A stretch of 64,000 nucleotides of DNA. It comes from Galbibacter kalidii. GTDB lineage: Bacteria; Bacteroidota; Bacteroidia; Flavobacteriales; Flavobacteriaceae. The translations under genes and the position numbers were made by a program. Shown here piece by piece: positions 43,191 to 52,257 of the stretch (its first letter is position 1; every line of letters starts with the position of its first letter). The DNA lies in the NCBI RefSeq assembly GCF_026241135.1, contig NZ_JAPFGA010000001.1:434001-498000 (forward strand), in the 5' to 3' direction. Below the pieces are notes generated by a model. It saw nothing but the letters and a program-made list of their open reading frames with translations, was not told the DNA's origin and did not search any database.

Positions 43191-46100
43191 GATAAACAGA
43201 AAAAAATAAACACGATGATATATAATATTTATAAAGTGGCAATAGCCCTATTCTTATTTACTTTTGGACTGTCCAATGTACAAGCACAAATAAGTTTGGT
43301 CAATGCTGCTGACAACGCCAAAGAGACATTTACTCTAGTAGAGGCCAATAATACGACCACCATTTATTACGATTCCTCAGATTTTGAGGTCGTCCATATT
43401 GCATCCAAACTATTGGCCGAAGATGTAGAACGGGTTACAGGCGAGAAACCAAAAGTTTCAACAGAAAAACCAAAATCCAAAACAGCGATTATTGTTGGCA
43501 CCATAGGTTCCAGTAAAATAATAGATAGATTGGTAAAAAAAGGAAAATTAAGTGTTGATGGCTTAAAAGGTAGTTGGGAAAAATATTTATACAAAACCAT
43601 AAAAGAACCCTTACCAAATGTTGATGAAGCTTTGGTGATCGTTGGGAGCGATAGGCGAGGTACGGTCTACGGTATTTTTGACCTATCGAAAGCAATTGGT
43701 GTTTCACCCTGGTACTGGTGGGCAGATGTACCTGCTGTGAAAAGAAAAGAGCTTAAGATCAATGCGGTTGATTTTGTTTCCAAAGAGCCTACCGTAAAAT
43801 ACAGGGGAATCTTTCTCAATGATGAAGATTGGGGATTAAAACCCTGGGCTTCAAAATTAATGGATCCGGAAATAAACGATATAGGTCCAAAAACCTACGC
43901 AAAGGTTTTTGAACTACTGTTGCGCTTAAAAGGCAACATGCTTGCACCCGCAATGCATGAAGTTACAGGAGCATTTTTTAAATATCCTGAGAACAAGGTC
44001 GTTGCCGACAAATATGCAATCATGATGACCAGTAGCCATGCCGAACCATTGCTTTATAACAATACAACGGAGTGGCACCATGACATTAATGGAGATTGGG
44101 ATTATGTCCGTAATAAAGAAGGTGTACTTGCTGTATTGGATAAAAGGGTTTCAGAAGCAGCACCTTATGAGAACATTTACACCGTAGGAATGCGTGGTAT
44201 TCACGATTCAGGGATGAGTGATGTACCTGAAGGATACACAAAAGCCAATGTTTTGGAACAAGTCATAGATGAAGAAAGAGGGATCCTAACCAAATATATT
44301 AAAGAACCTGCCCATGAAATTCCACAGGTATTCGTGCCTTATAAAGAGGTCTTGGGTATTTATGAAAGCGGTATGGAGCTGCCCAATGATATAACCATCG
44401 TTTGGCCCGATGACAACTATGGGTACATTAAAAAATTAAGCAACACAGAAGAACAAAAACGGTCGGGAGGGGCAGGAGTGTACTATCATGAATCATACCT
44501 TGGGTGGCCCAACGATTACCTATGGTTGAACACCACCAACCCTGCCCTAATGTATGCCGAAATGCAAAAAGCCTATACCCTAGGTGCCAAACAATATTGG
44601 CTTTTGAATGTGGGCGACATCAAACCCGGTGAAATGGGAATGCAAATGTTTCTGGACATGGCATGGAATATTGATGCATTCAACTTTGAAAATGCCAGCC
44701 GGTACCAGGTCGATCAACTGTCATCCATTTTTGGTGAAAAACATAAAAAAGAGCTTGCCCGTATTTTTGACAGATATTACTTCCACAGTTTTACCCGTAA
44801 ACCGGAATATATGAGTTGGGACTGGAAATGGAATAGTTTGTTTCAACACCCAAAGATAAAAGATACCGAATTTTCATTCGTTAACTATAACGAAGCTGAA
44901 AACAGGCTAAACGAATATACCGAGATAGCAAACAAAGCAGAGGCAATTTTAAATCAATTACCGGAAGAACTGAAAGCTGCTTTTTTCGAGTTGGTCTATT
45001 ATCCGGTAAAAGGAGCTTCACTTTACAACCATAAAATGTTGATTGCGCAAAAGAACAGATGGTACGCCAAACAAGGCAGGGCAATGACCAACACTTTAGT
45101 ACAAAAGGTTCAATCATATCATGACAGTATAGCCCTTATTACGACAAAGTATAACAATCAGTTGAATGGAAAATGGGAAGGGATGATGACAGCTCCGGGG
45201 TTTTTACCCACGCCTCAATTGCCTCCTACACAGCAAATAAAATTATCTCAAAAACCTGAAATGGGTCTTTTTATTGAAAATCAAGCACACGATTCTTTAC
45301 AAACTTATCAACTGCCACAGTTTAACAAATACTTTGATAAGTCCCATTTTTTTGAAATTTACAATAGAGGAGCGTTGCCTTTTACATGGAAAGCCACTCC
45401 TTCTGAAGATTGGATCAAATTGGATAGGATGGAAGGCACTACTGATACACAGCAACGGATTCAGGTAAGCATTGATTGGAATAAAATAGTGTCAACAGAA
45501 ACAGCAAAAGGCAAAATCCTTGTTACGGATGGAAAACAAACAAAACGCATTGAAATTTCAGCTATTGCCCCTCAAGTGGGTGATAATTCACTTTACATTG
45601 AAAATAATGAAGTGATAAGTATCAATCCAACAAAGTTCCATAGGAAAAAAGAAAATGGGGATATCAAATTTACCGCGATCAAAGGTTTAGGGTATTCCAA
45701 TGCCTCGCTTCAATTGGGAAATGCCAAATACGACTCGGGCAAAAATTCCTATGTGGCTTATGACTTTTATGCAGATAAAGCGGGCGAAGTAACCATTTAC
45801 ACCTATATGCTGCCGTTGTTTGCTAAGGACAGGTCACACAGTACGCGATATGGCATTCAAGTTGATGATATGGCGGCAATCACCCAATCCAATGATGTGG
45901 GAGAGTACTCCGAAGAATGGGCAAGCAATGTAATTCGAAACAGTGCAATTAACAAAACAAAGTTTGTTATTGATACCCCCGGAAAACATACACTAAAACT
46001 ATTTTCCATCGATCCTGGCATGATCGTTCAGAAAATAATCATTGATTTGGGTGGATTGAAAGACTCATATATTGGTCCGGATATATCAAAGACTAAATAA
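43188..46100 (+). CDS. GH115 alpha-glucuronidase
   Basis: The 970-residue protein (start 43188, or more likely the ATG at 43215 giving MIYNIYKVAIALFLFTFGLSNVQAQ as signal peptide) shows the GH115 layout: N-terminal beta/alpha domain, the barrel with YRGIFLNDEDWGLKPWA, GNMLAPAMHE, MMTSSHAEPLLYNN, WPDDNYGYI and YWLLNVGDIKPGE, and a long C-terminal extension with a beta-sandwich. GH115 removes (4-O-methyl-)D-glucuronic acid from xylan and, in some members, arabinogalactan. The gene is now fused to the promoter and stump of a deleted susC. Released glucuronate would feed the reductase/UxuA pathway. Confidence 0.9.
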   Translation: MDKQKKINTMIYNIYKVAIALFLFTFGLSNVQAQISLVNAADNAKETFTLVEANNTTTIYYDSSDFEVVHIASKLLAEDVERVTGEKPKVSTEKPKSKTAIIVGTIGSSKIIDRLVKKGKLSVDGLKGSWEKYLYKTIKEPLPNVDEALVIVGSDRRGTVYGIFDLSKAIGVSPWYWWADVPAVKRKELKINAVDFVSKEPTVKYRGIFLNDEDWGLKPWASKLMDPEINDIGPKTYAKVFELLLRLKGNMLAPAMHEVTGAFFKYPENKVVADKYAIMMTSSHAEPLLYNNTTEWHHDINGDWDYVRNKEGVLAVLDKRVSEAAPYENIYTVGMRGIHDSGMSDVPEGYTKANVLEQVIDEERGILTKYIKEPAHEIPQVFVPYKEVLGIYESGMELPNDITIVWPDDNYGYIKKLSNTEEQKRSGGAGVYYHESYLGWPNDYLWLNTTNPALMYAEMQKAYTLGAKQYWLLNVGDIKPGEMGMQMFLDMAWNIDAFNFENASRYQVDQLSSIFGEKHKKELARIFDRYYFHSFTRKPEYMSWDWKWNSLFQHPKIKDTEFSFVNYNEAENRLNEYTEIANKAEAILNQLPEELKAAFFELVYYPVKGASLYNHKMLIAQKNRWYAKQGRAMTNTLVQKVQSYHDSIALITTKYNNQLNGKWEGMMTAPGFLPTPQLPPTQQIKLSQKPEMGLFIENQAHDSLQTYQLPQFNKYFDKSHFFEIYNRGALPFTWKATPSEDWIKLDRMEGTTDTQQRIQVSIDWNKIVSTETAKGKILVTDGKQTKRIEISAIAPQVGDNSLYIENNEVISINPTKFHRKKENGDIKFTAIKGLGYSNASLQLGNAKYDSGKNSYVAYDFYADKAGEVTIYTYMLPLFAKDRSHSTRYGIQVDDMAAITQSNDVGEYSEEWASNVIRNSAINKTKFVIDTPGKHTLKLFSIDPGMIVQKIIIDLGGLKDSYIGPDISKTK

Positions 46101-46132
46101 ACGATGAAAAGATCATTTTGCAGCTCATTGGA

Positions 46133-46150
46133 AAAAGTTTAAACGAGTTC
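46133..46150. repeat. Solo right end of the GAACTC repeat family
   Basis: AAAAGTTTAAACGAGTTC preceded by ATTGG matches the right arm of the hairpin at 27983-28031. No left arm is found within the preceding 60 bp, so this is a partial copy in the GH115-lyase gap. Confidence 0.5.
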
Positions 46151-46304
46151 TGTAAAAGAGCCATGATTTATTGGATATGGACAATAATTACTGTCCTATT
46201 TTAAATGAACTCCTTAAAATTGTATACAAAACAAGTTTAAGAATATAACCAACCAAAATTGTCCCAAAACATTCATTACAGTTAGTTTAATTAGTTAGTT
46301 AGAT

Positions 46305-46361
46305 AAGAGATACAGAAAAGCCTAAAAAGTAATAATAGAATTTTTTAGGCTTGTATCTCTT
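46305..46361. terminator. Strong two-part hairpin between GH115 and the heparinase-like lyase
   Basis: AAGAGATAC (46305) pairs with GTATCTCTT (46353), and inside it AAGCCTAAAAA (46318) pairs with TTTTTAGGCTT (46342), separated by a 4-nt bulge on one side. It ends 30 bp before the GTG start of the lyase gene. It may terminate the GH115 transcript or act as an attenuator in the lyase leader. Confidence 0.65.
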
Positions 46362-46390
46362 TTAAAAACTAAAACATGAGATGAAAATAA

Positions 46391-49180
46391 GTGAAAAAAC
46401 TGATTTATATATTCTTTGGTATAAGCTTAATGTTTTCGGCAAATGCTCAACTTCCTGTCCCTAATGATGTTGGAAAGGTCCATCCACGTTGTTTTGGAAG
46501 TGATATGTCCAGAGATGCTGTACAGAAACTGGTAGCAAACAAAGAATGGGCTGCTAAGGATGTAAAACGAACAGAAGAGCGGCTTGCAAAATATCTGGAT
46601 TATTGTGAGAAAGAACCTGATTGGTTGCTGTCCCGGCTCCAGATGTATTGGAAAACCAAATCTACCCAAGTATATATCAACGGAGGAAGATATCATCATG
46701 CAGAGGGTGAAGCCCCTGTACCTACGGTAAGATTCCCGGGCACCAGAGACCACCGCACCAATTATTTTACACCAAGTTTGAAAGACATAAAGCCCTATAT
46801 GGATGACGAGCGTGGGTTATACCTTCAAAGAAGGGATAACAAGCAATGGGAATGGACAGACATCCCGTCATCGGCCCGCATCGTAGAGTCTATCAACAGG
46901 AATATCCTTGGCATTGCAAGAGACGCAGCCTTTATGTATTGGTACACAGGTGAAGATGCCTATGCGCAGCTGGCCTATGGAGTACTAGACACTTATCTAA
47001 CCGGGCTATACTACCGTACCGGGCCGATAGACCTGAGTCATGGACATCATCAGACACTTGTAGGGTTAACTTCTTTTGAAGTGATTCAGGAGCATTATAT
47101 TGCTAAAGTAACCCAGGCTTATGATTTTCTCCACGGTTATCTCTCTTCAAATCATCCTAACAAGATTGCGCTATATAGCACCAGTCTGCAGAAGTGGGCA
47201 GATCAGGTGATCAAAAATGGGGTCAGCTTTAACAACTGGAACCTTTTTCAGGCAGGACATGTGTCACGCATTGCCCTGGTGCTGGAAAATGACTCGGTCT
47301 ACGAAAACAGAAAAGGGGCACAATATTACCTCGATCAAATTATGAACCGGACAAGTACCCGACAGTGGTCCATGCAGAAACTGATCGACTACGGTTATGG
47401 AGTTGAGGGCATTTGGAATGAAAGCCCGGGGTATTCGTTGGGGGTGCTTAGGGATTTTATTCATTTTTCAGAATTTTATGATCGGACTTTTGATATTGAT
47501 TTGATCAAAGAACTACCGATCTTGCGCCAAGCAGTACTTTCGGCAACTCAATACCTTTATCCTAATGGCTTTAAGGTGGCTTTTGGCGATGGACACTACG
47601 GAAAGCTGCAAGCAGAACCTGTACTTTATATGATCAAAAACGCCAAAAAATTTGGTAAAGAAGAAGATGAAATCCTTTTTACCCGTTTGCTCAAGACCCT
47701 GTTTGACGAAAATGTGTATGCCGGTGAATTTAAAGGAAAATATATTGAAGACCTCTTTACGGAAGGACCTCTCAAAGTAAGGGAAGATATTAAAGCAGGT
47801 AAGTTGGAAGGCTTTACGTCGCCATTGTTTTATACAACCAATTCCAGTTGGTTAGTACAACGGCAGGGAGAAGGAGATACTGGATTGATGATCAGTCAGA
47901 TTGGATCGAAGGGGAACCACATGCATTCCAACGGGATTGCCATGGAGCTTTATGGAAGAGGACTTCCATTGGCTCCCGAAATGGGACATGGGTCGAGTTA
48001 TTTTTCAATAGAGTACGCCGAATACTACACCCAATTCCCGGCACACAATACCGTAATCGTGAATGGGAGATCCAAATACCCTGAAATGAAAAGTAATCAT
48101 GCGTTTAATGTGGTCACATCTTATCCTAAAAGTGGAAAAAAAGAAGGAAATGTGCCAGGGATCACTTTTTCAGATGTTGAATTTTTAGAGCCGGAAACCA
48201 ATTCGAACCAACGAAGGGTGATGGGAATCATTAAACATGGTGAAGAGGAAGGATATTATATTGATGTTTTCCGTTCCAAACAAAAGGATGGAAATGATAT
48301 CAAACATGAATATTTTTATCATAACCTAGGGCAGGAACTTCGGATAGTTGACAAAGAAGGAGAGCCTTTGGATTTACAACCTACCAATAAACTGGCCTTT
48401 GGGGATGGAGACCTTATGGCCTATGATTATTTGTGGGATAAAAAATCAATAAAGTATGATAGGGATTTTAAAGGACAGTTCAATTTAAATACAGATGATA
48501 GGGGTGTTTCCATGAATTTGTGGATGCAAGGAAGTTCCGGCCGTGAGTTGTTTTCTGTACTTTCTCCAAAATCTACTGCTTTTCGGCATGGTATATTATC
48601 AAAAGAATTGGCAGACAAACCTATTCCAACCCTTGTTGTGCGGCAGGAAGGAGAAGCTTGGAAAAAGCCTTTTGTAGCTATTTATGAACCGGCGCTTAAT
48701 GGTGATAGCAATATCCGATCGGTAGATTATTTTGGAAATAGCGATTGGGTGGGGATACAAGTAAACAATGAATCAGAAATAAAGGACTTTATCTTCTCTT
48801 CATCAGAAGCTGATATAAAGATGCAGCACCATGATATAATAATAAAAGGGACTTATGGAGTGGTTAGTTATGAGGATAAAAACAATCGGTTTTCCTTGTT
48901 TCTCGGAAATGGAAAATCAATCCAAATGGGAGTGTTTAAGTTGGAGATGAATAAAGATTATGGCACTTCGGCATTGGTTCAACAGGAAGGTGGATTATAT
49001 TTGACTTCTGAAGCCCCGGTAATATTAACCTTACCAATAAATAATATTAGAAAACAAAAAATACTCATAGATAAAAACGGGAGGTCCTATAAGGGAAAAA
49101 CAAATAAAAGGGCTAAAACAGTCTCTTTTAAACTCCCTAAACTTGATTATGGTCCCGTTAAAATAATAGAAAAAAATTGA
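46391..49180 (+). CDS. Heparinase II/III-like polysaccharide lyase
   Basis: The 929-residue secreted protein begins at a GTG (MKKLIYIFFGISLMFSANAQ signal). An alpha/alpha toroid occupies about 40-460 (ARDAAFMYWYTGEDAYAQLAYGVLDTY; DLSHGHHQTLVG), followed by the heparinase II/III beta-sandwich with GSKGNHMHSNGIAMELYGRGLPLAPEMG and FPAHNTVIVNGR. This fold is found in PL12, PL15, PL17, PL21 and PL37, among others; the family cannot be named safely by eye. It should cleave a uronic-acid polymer and give unsaturated ends that suit the GH88 encoded downstream. The stop overlaps the TTG start of the alpha/beta hydrolase. Confidence 0.8.
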   Translation: MKKLIYIFFGISLMFSANAQLPVPNDVGKVHPRCFGSDMSRDAVQKLVANKEWAAKDVKRTEERLAKYLDYCEKEPDWLLSRLQMYWKTKSTQVYINGGRYHHAEGEAPVPTVRFPGTRDHRTNYFTPSLKDIKPYMDDERGLYLQRRDNKQWEWTDIPSSARIVESINRNILGIARDAAFMYWYTGEDAYAQLAYGVLDTYLTGLYYRTGPIDLSHGHHQTLVGLTSFEVIQEHYIAKVTQAYDFLHGYLSSNHPNKIALYSTSLQKWADQVIKNGVSFNNWNLFQAGHVSRIALVLENDSVYENRKGAQYYLDQIMNRTSTRQWSMQKLIDYGYGVEGIWNESPGYSLGVLRDFIHFSEFYDRTFDIDLIKELPILRQAVLSATQYLYPNGFKVAFGDGHYGKLQAEPVLYMIKNAKKFGKEEDEILFTRLLKTLFDENVYAGEFKGKYIEDLFTEGPLKVREDIKAGKLEGFTSPLFYTTNSSWLVQRQGEGDTGLMISQIGSKGNHMHSNGIAMELYGRGLPLAPEMGHGSSYFSIEYAEYYTQFPAHNTVIVNGRSKYPEMKSNHAFNVVTSYPKSGKKEGNVPGITFSDVEFLEPETNSNQRRVMGIIKHGEEEGYYIDVFRSKQKDGNDIKHEYFYHNLGQELRIVDKEGEPLDLQPTNKLAFGDGDLMAYDYLWDKKSIKYDRDFKGQFNLNTDDRGVSMNLWMQGSSGRELFSVLSPKSTAFRHGILSKELADKPIPTLVVRQEGEAWKKPFVAIYEPALNGDSNIRSVDYFGNSDWVGIQVNNESEIKDFIFSSSEADIKMQHHDIIIKGTYGVVSYEDKNNRFSLFLGNGKSIQMGVFKLEMNKDYGTSALVQQEGGLYLTSEAPVILTLPINNIRKQKILIDKNGRSYKGKTNKRAKTVSFKLPKLDYGPVKIIEKN

Positions 49181-50175
49181 GAAACTTAGCATTCAAATTT
49201 GATTATAATACTCAAAGGATCTTAATACCTTGGTGTGTAGTATTGTTATTATCCATGTTTTTCGGATCATGTAATTTCCAGAAAAAACAAACGGAGAAAG
49301 ATGAGGGGGAGGCAAATAATTCTTCCATGGAAAAATCAATAGAAAAAGGAAAAATTGATGTAGGCGATGCGAGGTTGTATTATGAAATTGTCGGGAGTGG
49401 CGAACCGGTTATTCTATTACATGGATATCCTCTGGATAACCGAATGTGGGATGTACAGTTCAAAAAGTTGTCTGATAAATATCAGACTATTCGTTATGAT
49501 TTGAGAGGATATGGAAAGTCGGATATGCCTGTAGAAGAAGGTCATTATTTGCATGCAGAAGACTTAAAGGCTTTAATGGATTCATTAAAAATAGATAAAG
49601 CTCATTTGGTAGGTCTTTCCCTGGGCGCCTTTGTTGCGACCGATTTTATGGCCCTTTATCCGGAAAGATTATTTTCGGTTACTGTTACAGGAGGTGCTAT
49701 ATATGAAGTCCCCGGACCCAATGTGCTTCTTAGTAGTGGGGAAATAGCTGAAAGAAGGAAAAAAATAGTTGAAATAAATCATAAAGGATTGGATACCTAT
49801 AAAAAAGAATGGCTTAGTTACTTACTAAAAAACACCGGTTCCCAAGGAAAACAGATAGAATCGGATCTTAAGGAAATGATTAGCGATTGGTCCGGATGGC
49901 AGGTAAGACATATAGGCCCCAAGTTGTTGTTGGGAAGCTCGGTAAAGAAAAAACTTATGGATAAACAGCCGGAAGTCCCTTTGTTGATATTGATGGGGAT
50001 GGCTGATTGTAAGGAAAGTCAAAATTCCATGCTGGAGTTGGCCAATTTATTCTCATCGGTTAATATAACGTATTTAAATGATGCCGGGCATATAAGTAAT
50101 ATGGAACAGCCTGAATCATTTAATAAAGCTCTTTTGCTTTTTTTGGAGAAAAATAGTCAAAATAGAAATAATTAG
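49177..50175 (+). CDS. Alpha/beta-hydrolase lipoprotein (probable esterase)
   Basis: The 332-residue protein starts at a TTG inside the lyase stop (TTGA), the only start that keeps the whole lipoprotein signal (VVLLLSMFFGSC). The fold shows oxyanion LLHGYP, nucleophile elbow GLSLGA, the acid in MGMADCKES and the catalytic His in DAGHISN. A surface esterase or lactonase removing acyl groups from the glycan or its products would fit the context. The coupling to the lyase gene suggests they act on the same substrate. Family-level specificity is not readable. Confidence 0.8.
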   Translation: MRNLAFKFDYNTQRILIPWCVVLLLSMFFGSCNFQKKQTEKDEGEANNSSMEKSIEKGKIDVGDARLYYEIVGSGEPVILLHGYPLDNRMWDVQFKKLSDKYQTIRYDLRGYGKSDMPVEEGHYLHAEDLKALMDSLKIDKAHLVGLSLGAFVATDFMALYPERLFSVTVTGGAIYEVPGPNVLLSSGEIAERRKKIVEINHKGLDTYKKEWLSYLLKNTGSQGKQIESDLKEMISDWSGWQVRHIGPKLLLGSSVKKKLMDKQPEVPLLILMGMADCKESQNSMLELANLFSSVNITYLNDAGHISNMEQPESFNKALLLFLEKNSQNRNN

Positions 50176-50179
50176 GTAG

Positions 50180-51856
50180 ATGAAAGAAAGATCAGGCATA
50201 AGAATTATAGCGATTCTTTTAACAATAATTACATTTTGGGGGTGTAAAGAGCATGATGATGTTTCTGAGAATAAAACATATACATTACCCAGACAACCTA
50301 ACTATATATCAGAAGTATGGCAAGCCGATCAGGAAGATGGAACCTATAAAAACCCAATCCTCTATGCAGATTATTCAGACCCGGATGTGATAAGGGTGGG
50401 GAATGATTTTTTCATGACTGTCAGTAGCTTTAACTGCACTCCCGGTTTGCCTATTTTGCATTCAAAAGATCTGGTGAATTGGAGCATTATCAATTATGCA
50501 GTTAACAAACAAATTCCAGAAGAAGTTTTTAATATCCCACAACACAGCAAAGGAGTATGGGCACCATCTATGAGGCACCATAATGGTGAATTCTACATTT
50601 ACTGGGGAGATCCTGATTACGGTGTTTTTATGGTGAAAGCTAAAGATCCTTCGGGAGAATGGTCAGAACCTATACATATCCTGAAAGGGAAAGGTATCAT
50701 AGATCCATGCCCGATTTGGGATGGGGAGAATACTTATCTCGTTCATGCCTGGGCAGGGAGCAGGGCAGGAGTAAACAGTTTGTTGACCGTTAGAAGGATG
50801 AATGCAGAAGGGACTAAAGTATTAGATGAAGGAAAACATATATTTGATGGTCATGATAACCACCATACGGTAGAAGGCCCCAAATTGTATAAAAAAGATG
50901 GTTTTTACTATATTTTTGCACCTGCCGGGGGAGTAGAAGAAGGTTGGCAGTTGGTGTTAAGATCGAAGAATATTTATGGTCCGTATGAAGGAAAGGTTGT
51001 TTTAGAGCAAGGTAGTACAAGCATCAACGGGCCACATCAAGGGGCTTGGGTGACTACCCAAAGCGATGAATCCTGGTTTGTACATTTTCAGGATCAGGGA
51101 GTATATGGTCGGGTACTTCATTTGAATCCCGTTAAATGGATAGACGGATGGCCTATCATGGGCAAAGATCTGGATGGCAATGGTGTCGGTGAACCGGTCA
51201 GGACTCATCGAAAGCCAGATGTAGGAAAGGAATTTCCTGTGAACATGCCCCGGGAAAGCGATGAGTTTAATAATGGTGAGCCCGGTTTGCAGTGGCAGTG
51301 GTATGCCAATCCATCAGTGAAATGGAGTGCCCAAATTCCGGGAACGGATTACTTGAGGTTGTTTGCCATGAGCAAAAAGGAATTACCGAATCTTTGGGAT
51401 ATGCCCAATTTGTTACTTCAAAAGCTACCTGCACCCGATTTTACAGTAACCACAAAAGTTAAACTGAATATTGAATGGGACACTTCCGGAAAAACTGCCG
51501 GGTTACTAATGATGGGACAATCTTATGCCTACATCGGTATTGCTTATGAAGATGGACAGTATTGGGTGAAACAAGTGAACTGTATTGATGCTATAAACGG
51601 AACACCGGAGAAAGTAATACAGCAATTCCCATTACAAAACAATGAGGTAGTTTTAAGAATGGAGGTACAAGCGCCTGATGCAACCTGTCATTTCAGCTTT
51701 AGTGAAGATGGGGAAGAATTTATAGAAATAGGAGAAACTTTTAAAGCTCAAAAGGATTTGTGGATCAGCGCCAAAATAGGAATTTTTTCTGTGAGCGAAG
51801 ATAATGTACGAATGGGTGGTTATGCTGACTTTGATTGGTTTAGGGTTGGTAAGTAG
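50180..51856 (+). CDS. Two-domain GH43 lipoprotein (beta-xylosidase/arabinofuranosidase type)
   Basis: The 558-residue lipoprotein (TFWGCKEHDD) has a GH43 propeller with DYSDPDVIRVG (base), GIIDPCPIWDG (pKa modulator) and TVEGPKLYKK (acid), and a C-terminal beta-sandwich from about residue 370 (NNGEPGLQWQWYANP). The architecture matches exo-acting xylosidase/arabinofuranosidase members, as in the gene at 28049, but the two are clearly diverged. It starts 4 bp after the hydrolase stop and is probably in the same operon. A terminator-like hairpin follows. Confidence 0.87.
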   Translation: MKERSGIRIIAILLTIITFWGCKEHDDVSENKTYTLPRQPNYISEVWQADQEDGTYKNPILYADYSDPDVIRVGNDFFMTVSSFNCTPGLPILHSKDLVNWSIINYAVNKQIPEEVFNIPQHSKGVWAPSMRHHNGEFYIYWGDPDYGVFMVKAKDPSGEWSEPIHILKGKGIIDPCPIWDGENTYLVHAWAGSRAGVNSLLTVRRMNAEGTKVLDEGKHIFDGHDNHHTVEGPKLYKKDGFYYIFAPAGGVEEGWQLVLRSKNIYGPYEGKVVLEQGSTSINGPHQGAWVTTQSDESWFVHFQDQGVYGRVLHLNPVKWIDGWPIMGKDLDGNGVGEPVRTHRKPDVGKEFPVNMPRESDEFNNGEPGLQWQWYANPSVKWSAQIPGTDYLRLFAMSKKELPNLWDMPNLLLQKLPAPDFTVTTKVKLNIEWDTSGKTAGLLMMGQSYAYIGIAYEDGQYWVKQVNCIDAINGTPEKVIQQFPLQNNEVVLRMEVQAPDATCHFSFSEDGEEFIEIGETFKAQKDLWISAKIGIFSVSEDNVRMGGYADFDWFRVGK

Positions 51857-51869
51857 TTAATGTTTTTTG

Positions 51870-51910
51870 AAGACTTGTCTAAGCCGCCCGTAAGGTAACC
51901 AGGTCTTTTT
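51870..51910 (+). terminator. Probable terminator after the GH43 gene
   Basis: AAGACTTG (51870-51877) pairs with CAGGTCTT (51900-51907), with one G-T pair, followed by TTT. It would end the lyase-esterase-GH43 transcript. Confidence 0.55.
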
Positions 51911-52074
51911 AACAATACTTTAACTTGTTGTCAGGGAGATAAGGAATGGTCATTTGATTGATTTTGAATAAGGTAGTCGTTATGGGCAATAGTTTATAGT
52001 TTAAGAGCAATAAATTATCCTCTCTAAGAGCCAAATATTCTAACATTACATTGTATTTGTATATCCTTTGAATA

Positions 52075-52235
52075 GAACTCATCTTGACTTTTATGATTGA
52101 AGTGAAAAATGATAATTTTTGTTCCATATGAAGGCTTTTTTGAGCCGCATAGCTATAGCTACGTGGAGAGAAAAAGACAAATATGGGGCAAAAAGAACAT
52201 TTTTTTAACCAATTAGGAAAAGTCAAGATGAGTTC
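52075..52235. repeat. 161-bp MITE-like element with perfect 18-bp terminal inverted repeats (GAACTC family)
   Basis: GAACTCATCTTGACTTTT (52075-52092) is exactly complementary to AAAAGTCAAGATGAGTTC (52218-52235). Both ends are flanked by ATA, a possible 3-bp target duplication. The interior has no credible gene; a 159-residue minus-strand ORF across it is a by-product. Related pieces occur at 9852, 27983 and 46133. It ends 22 bp before the GH88 start and must affect that gene's leader. Confidence 0.8.
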
Positions 52236-52257
52236 ATAATAAAAAAAATCATAATAA

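Noticed and set aside
42985-43209. 74-residue ORF as a genuine small gene
   Set aside because: It is the frameshifted start of a susC copy and its 3' end overlaps the GH115 start, so it is annotated as a stump.
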